From positions 20,914,685-20,978,684 of the forward strand of contig CP141140.1 of NCBI GenBank assembly GCA_035235625.1: 64,000 nucleotides of DNA, in the 5' to 3' direction. Both the position numbers and the translations under genes were made by a program. The DNA comes from Saururus chinensis (taxonomy: Eukaryota > Streptophyta > Magnoliopsida > Piperales > Saururaceae). This document shows positions 61,108-64,000 of the stretch, in pieces; positions within the stretch are counted from its first letter, which is position 1; each line of letters begins with the position of its first letter. The notes under the pieces were generated by a model. It was not told the origin of the DNA, made no database searches, and saw nothing but the letters and a program-made list of their open reading frames with translations.

Positions 61108-61537
61108 AGATTAATAACTTCATTTGATTTTTTAAAATTAACTAATCAAATAGAGCCATTAATCCAGGATAGAGCGAGTATGTCATAAAAATATATTTAA
61201 ATTAATAATTATAATTATATTATTTATTTTATATATGTATCATTCATATATAATTTCATAATTATATTCAAGTTCGAGCTCAAGCCGAGTAGAGTTAAGT
61301 TCGAGTTTTATTCGAGCCAAGTCAAGTCGAGTAGGGCTATGCCCAAACTCGGCTTGAGCCTATTCAAGCTCGAATAGTGTCGAGGCGAGCCAAATTCAAG
61401 TCTAGCCTCGTTCAAGCCGAGATGAGATGGGCTTGCTCTATGAGCTAGCTCGGCTTGTTAACAACCCAACCTACCCATGTAGAGTCTTGTTTGATAGTGT
61501 TCATTAACATGTAAATCCATGTTATAGAGAAGTTATT

Positions 61538-62990
61538 GTCACGACTGGGGTTTTCTAAATAACATTTTGAAAGTAAATGCAGCGAAAAATTCGAGTAATT
61601 TTTTTTTATCATGCAAACCATCGGCTAAAATAAACCTCAATCCGTAACTGCTATTTTTCAACATACTGATAATATCAAACCATGAATAACCATAATAGTC
61701 GATAAAATTTATTAAATAAAGGACTAGGTCTCATCCATGTGCAAGGTCTGATAACCAACAGAGAATAACAAATAAAGTATGTAATGGCAACTCTCGTGCC
61801 TTATTACAACCTAATGAAAATAAAGCAAATCCTACTATGAAGCAGTGAGTCTCCGATCCATGAACCTTGCTACTCCGCTACTCTACTACTCCTCCTCTGA
61901 GGTACCTGCATCACAGAGATGCATGAGTATACCCACTTATACTCAGTAGGATCAAACACGATTATAAAACCCATTAAGGGAGTATGGTTTTTAATTATTG
62001 CCCGTAAACCTTAGATAATTATCCTGATATTATCTAGCTCTGTTATAACCCAGCCCTCAACCCGTTCTCACAGTGTTACGGCCTTAAAACAATCAAGTCT
62101 CAATATCATAGACTAAGCCATCAAAACAAATAAAACTGATGCAGAGGTTAATTTAGGCAAAAACTCAGAATGCCAGACTCCAACCTTGGAGTAGACTGCT
62201 TAATAGCAGTTTGACCCAAATCCCCAGGGCTCTCAAAAGCCTGCCACAAATATGGAGAAATGGATCCTAACTGTGTTCATGGACACAGATTGGTGAGAAA
62301 CATGAGCATTCCCCTTATAGTTAAATTACCGTAGGTAAACCACTTACCGGACTTCGGGGCTCCAGTTCAGGGGCCTATGAGTTGATCTAGAAATTAATAA
62401 AATTCTCAGTGAGAGTTTAATGTGTAACCTAATTATAGGCCAAAACCACTTAGTGAGAAAAAATCTCAATGATTAGTTAATTGACCCTTTTGCCCTTAGG
62501 GTTTATAGTAAACTATTAGTCAAAACCTGGGTCGGTTCAAGGGGTTCACAACCCCGTCATACGCTAGGAAAATTATATAGAGTCCATGAAGTCAAGTAGT
62601 ACGCTTGAGTTTAATTTTAGACCCATCAGATGTCAATAAAGCATTAAATCAAATGACAGAAATACCCTTTGAGTAAATAGCTGACATTCGTGTGAATTGA
62701 AGCTCGAGTCAATTGGAGAATGTAGCCTTCTGAAAGGTTAATGACTTAAAGTAAATAGAAGGGTAGTGAGATGACCAAATGACCTAAGGGAGATAATCTA
62801 ACTACCAAACGTTAGGGTATGCTATAATGATGTTAAATGGAAGGGGTGTGACCAGTAAGTGACACGAAGACCCTGCCAGGTCACAATGTCACGGGAAACA
62901 AGGGGAATAACCCTAATTCTCAGGGTTTAAGGTAGTGAATTACAAGTGTATGCAACCCAGTGCATCAATCAACTAGAGCATTATGTGCAT
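61538..62990 (-). mobile_element. LTR family E copy, minus orientation
   Basis: It begins TGTCACGACTGGGGTTTTC on the + strand, the reverse of a typical LTR end. A hairpin GAGTATacccacttATACTC is at 61925-61944, next to CAGTAGG as in family A. The part at about 62410-62555 matches the fragment at 44716-44860 in reverse. The part at about 62200-62290 matches 63680-63810 in reverse. No coding region is recognised. The right edge is not fixed. Confidence 0.55.
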
Positions 62991-62999
62991 AACTTTCGT

Positions 63000-64000
63000 G
63001 ATGCGTTAGAGTTGTTTACACTCTCGGGCTTGAACTCGCTGAGCCCTATCCCTGCGAATGAGTGCAACGGGACTTTATTCATTATTTATGCACTGGTATG
63101 AATACATGTAATTTATGTTAATTATGTTGATGCATGTTTTTATTGTTGATTCTTTAATTTATATCGGTAACTTAAGATTAATGAAGTTTAATGAAGAGAC
63201 ATGGGTTACCGTTGGATTGGGGGAGAACATCTAATCAAGATAAAGACTAAAATACCCTCAATAGGATTTGGGATCAGTTCATCAAGGGAACGGGGCCCTG
63301 ACATAGAATTTTACCTTGGTTAATGAATCGAGGTTGGTTATGAGATGTTCTTCGATTCATAGCTCAGTAGATGAGCTATTTAGTGGGCCAATTTACAAGG
63401 TGAAGAGGACCCAAACGGTTGAGTGGATACTTGACTAGATGAAAATAATCTAGTCTAAGTTTCAGATGTTTGGGGGAGTCAATGGTCATAAGGACGTGAG
63501 GCTTCTATGGATACATTAGTAATGTCTTATAAGACATTTTCTCCCAGAGTTAGTGGAGATTGCAATATGCTTCTTCATCGCCACAATGATTTGGTTATTG
63601 ACTAGGGGGTCTTTACCGCGGGTCTTTCCAGGACTATTTAGTACGTACAAAAAACAGAGTTGTATGAGCATCATGGAAGGCTTGTACTTCTCGCCAATCT
63701 ATGTCCATGAGCACAGTTGGGATCCTCTTCTCCAGATTCGTGGTAGGCTATTGAGAGCCCTGGAGATTTAGGTCAAGCTACTATTAAACAGTCTACTCCA
63801 AGGTTGGAGTACTATGTTTGAAGATTTCTCGAGGGGCGAGTTATCTCTGAGTTACAAATTTTATAGTATTAATTATCAAACAAGGGATGTGAGATAATTA
63901 ATAACATTGTTTGATATTGCTTGTTAATTAGACATGTGGAATGATTAAAGGACTTACTAAAATGTAGGTTGAAAATACTTAAGCATTGCATGTGTGGTGC
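63000..64000 (+). mobile_element. LTR family E copy, plus orientation (runs off the window)
   Basis: The stretch TGTCCATGAGCACAGTTGGGATCC...GAGAGCCCTGGAGATTTAGGTCAA...AGTCTACTCCAAGGTTGGAGT (about 63700-63812) is the reverse complement of 62195-62290 with some differences. The two copies therefore face each other. Left edge uncertain; the right end is beyond 64000. Confidence 0.5.

Larger units (their letters stand above)
57208..61470. mobile_element. hAT-like element rich in GAGCTCGA words, interrupted by an LTR retrotransposon
   Basis: The left end AGAGGTGTTAAGGAGCTGAGCC and the right end (reversed) TTGGGTTGTTAACAAGCCGAGC are loosely inverted. The putative 8-bp duplication is CTACTCAT / CTACCCAT (57200-57207 and 61471-61478), one mismatch. 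Subterminal parts (57240-57400 and 61265-61460) are dense in TCGAGCTCGA and GGCTTGA words on both strands, common in plant hAT non-autonomous elements. Excluding the nested LTR element it is about 1475 bp. No transposase is seen. Exact ends are uncertain. Confidence 0.55.

Overview
This window reads as nuclear DNA of a flowering plant. It has spliced plant-type genes (a mitochondrial calcium uniporter, a NATA1-like acetyltransferase, VAMP72-type and RLCK-type exons), chromovirus-type Ty3/gypsy retrotransposons, and hAT and Stowaway elements. The species cannot be told from the sequence. Most of the 64 kb is nested transposon sequence. Intact or nearly intact host genes are few, near 23.5-26.1 kb and 47.3-48.0 kb.

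Layout. (1) 1-18.64 kb is one old, broken Ty3/gypsy element on the + strand (gag, protease, RT, RNase H, integrase, chromodomain-like tail, polypurine tract). It has been cut by later insertions, each with target-site duplications (TSDs): a giant family-A LTR (1-8499, itself holding solo LTRs at 2152-3809 and 4297-7660), a hAT element (9396-10074), a second giant family-A LTR (11447-16341) and a second copy of the same hAT element (17012-17680). (2) 18.6-23.5 kb is intergenic, with MITE-like sequence and a 100-bp duplication. (3) 23.5-26.1 kb holds a two-exon MCU gene with a frameshifting deletion just after the second membrane helix. (4) 28.1-39.5 kb is a solo LTR (family D) into which a family-A LTR inserted, into which another family-A LTR inserted, with readable TSDs at all three levels. 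(5) 39.9-45.3 kb is a decayed LTR element with a 2.4-kb 3' LTR, followed by a piece of another LTR family. (6) 47.3-56.6 kb holds an intact NATA1-like gene, divergent from a broken VAMP72 gene, followed by single-exon scraps of an EF-hand protein, an RLCK kinase, an unidentified acidic protein and a SAP-domain protein. These are mixed with a palindromic minisatellite and a 164-bp tandem array. (7) 57.2-61.5 kb is a hAT-like element interrupted by a short complete LTR retrotransposon. (8) 61.5-64 kb holds two inverted copies of one further LTR family.

The nesting gives a relative chronology, and paralogous copies supply empty sites that confirm the boundaries. The complete element at 58.3-61.1 kb has 573/578-bp LTRs whose two ends match the two ends of the 4.8-4.9 kb family-A units. 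This identifies family A as unusually long solo LTRs and fixes their orientation. A hairpin of the form GAGTA...TACTC recurs in at least five LTR families here. Coordinates of TSD-bounded elements were read base by base; edges of decayed repeats are approximate.
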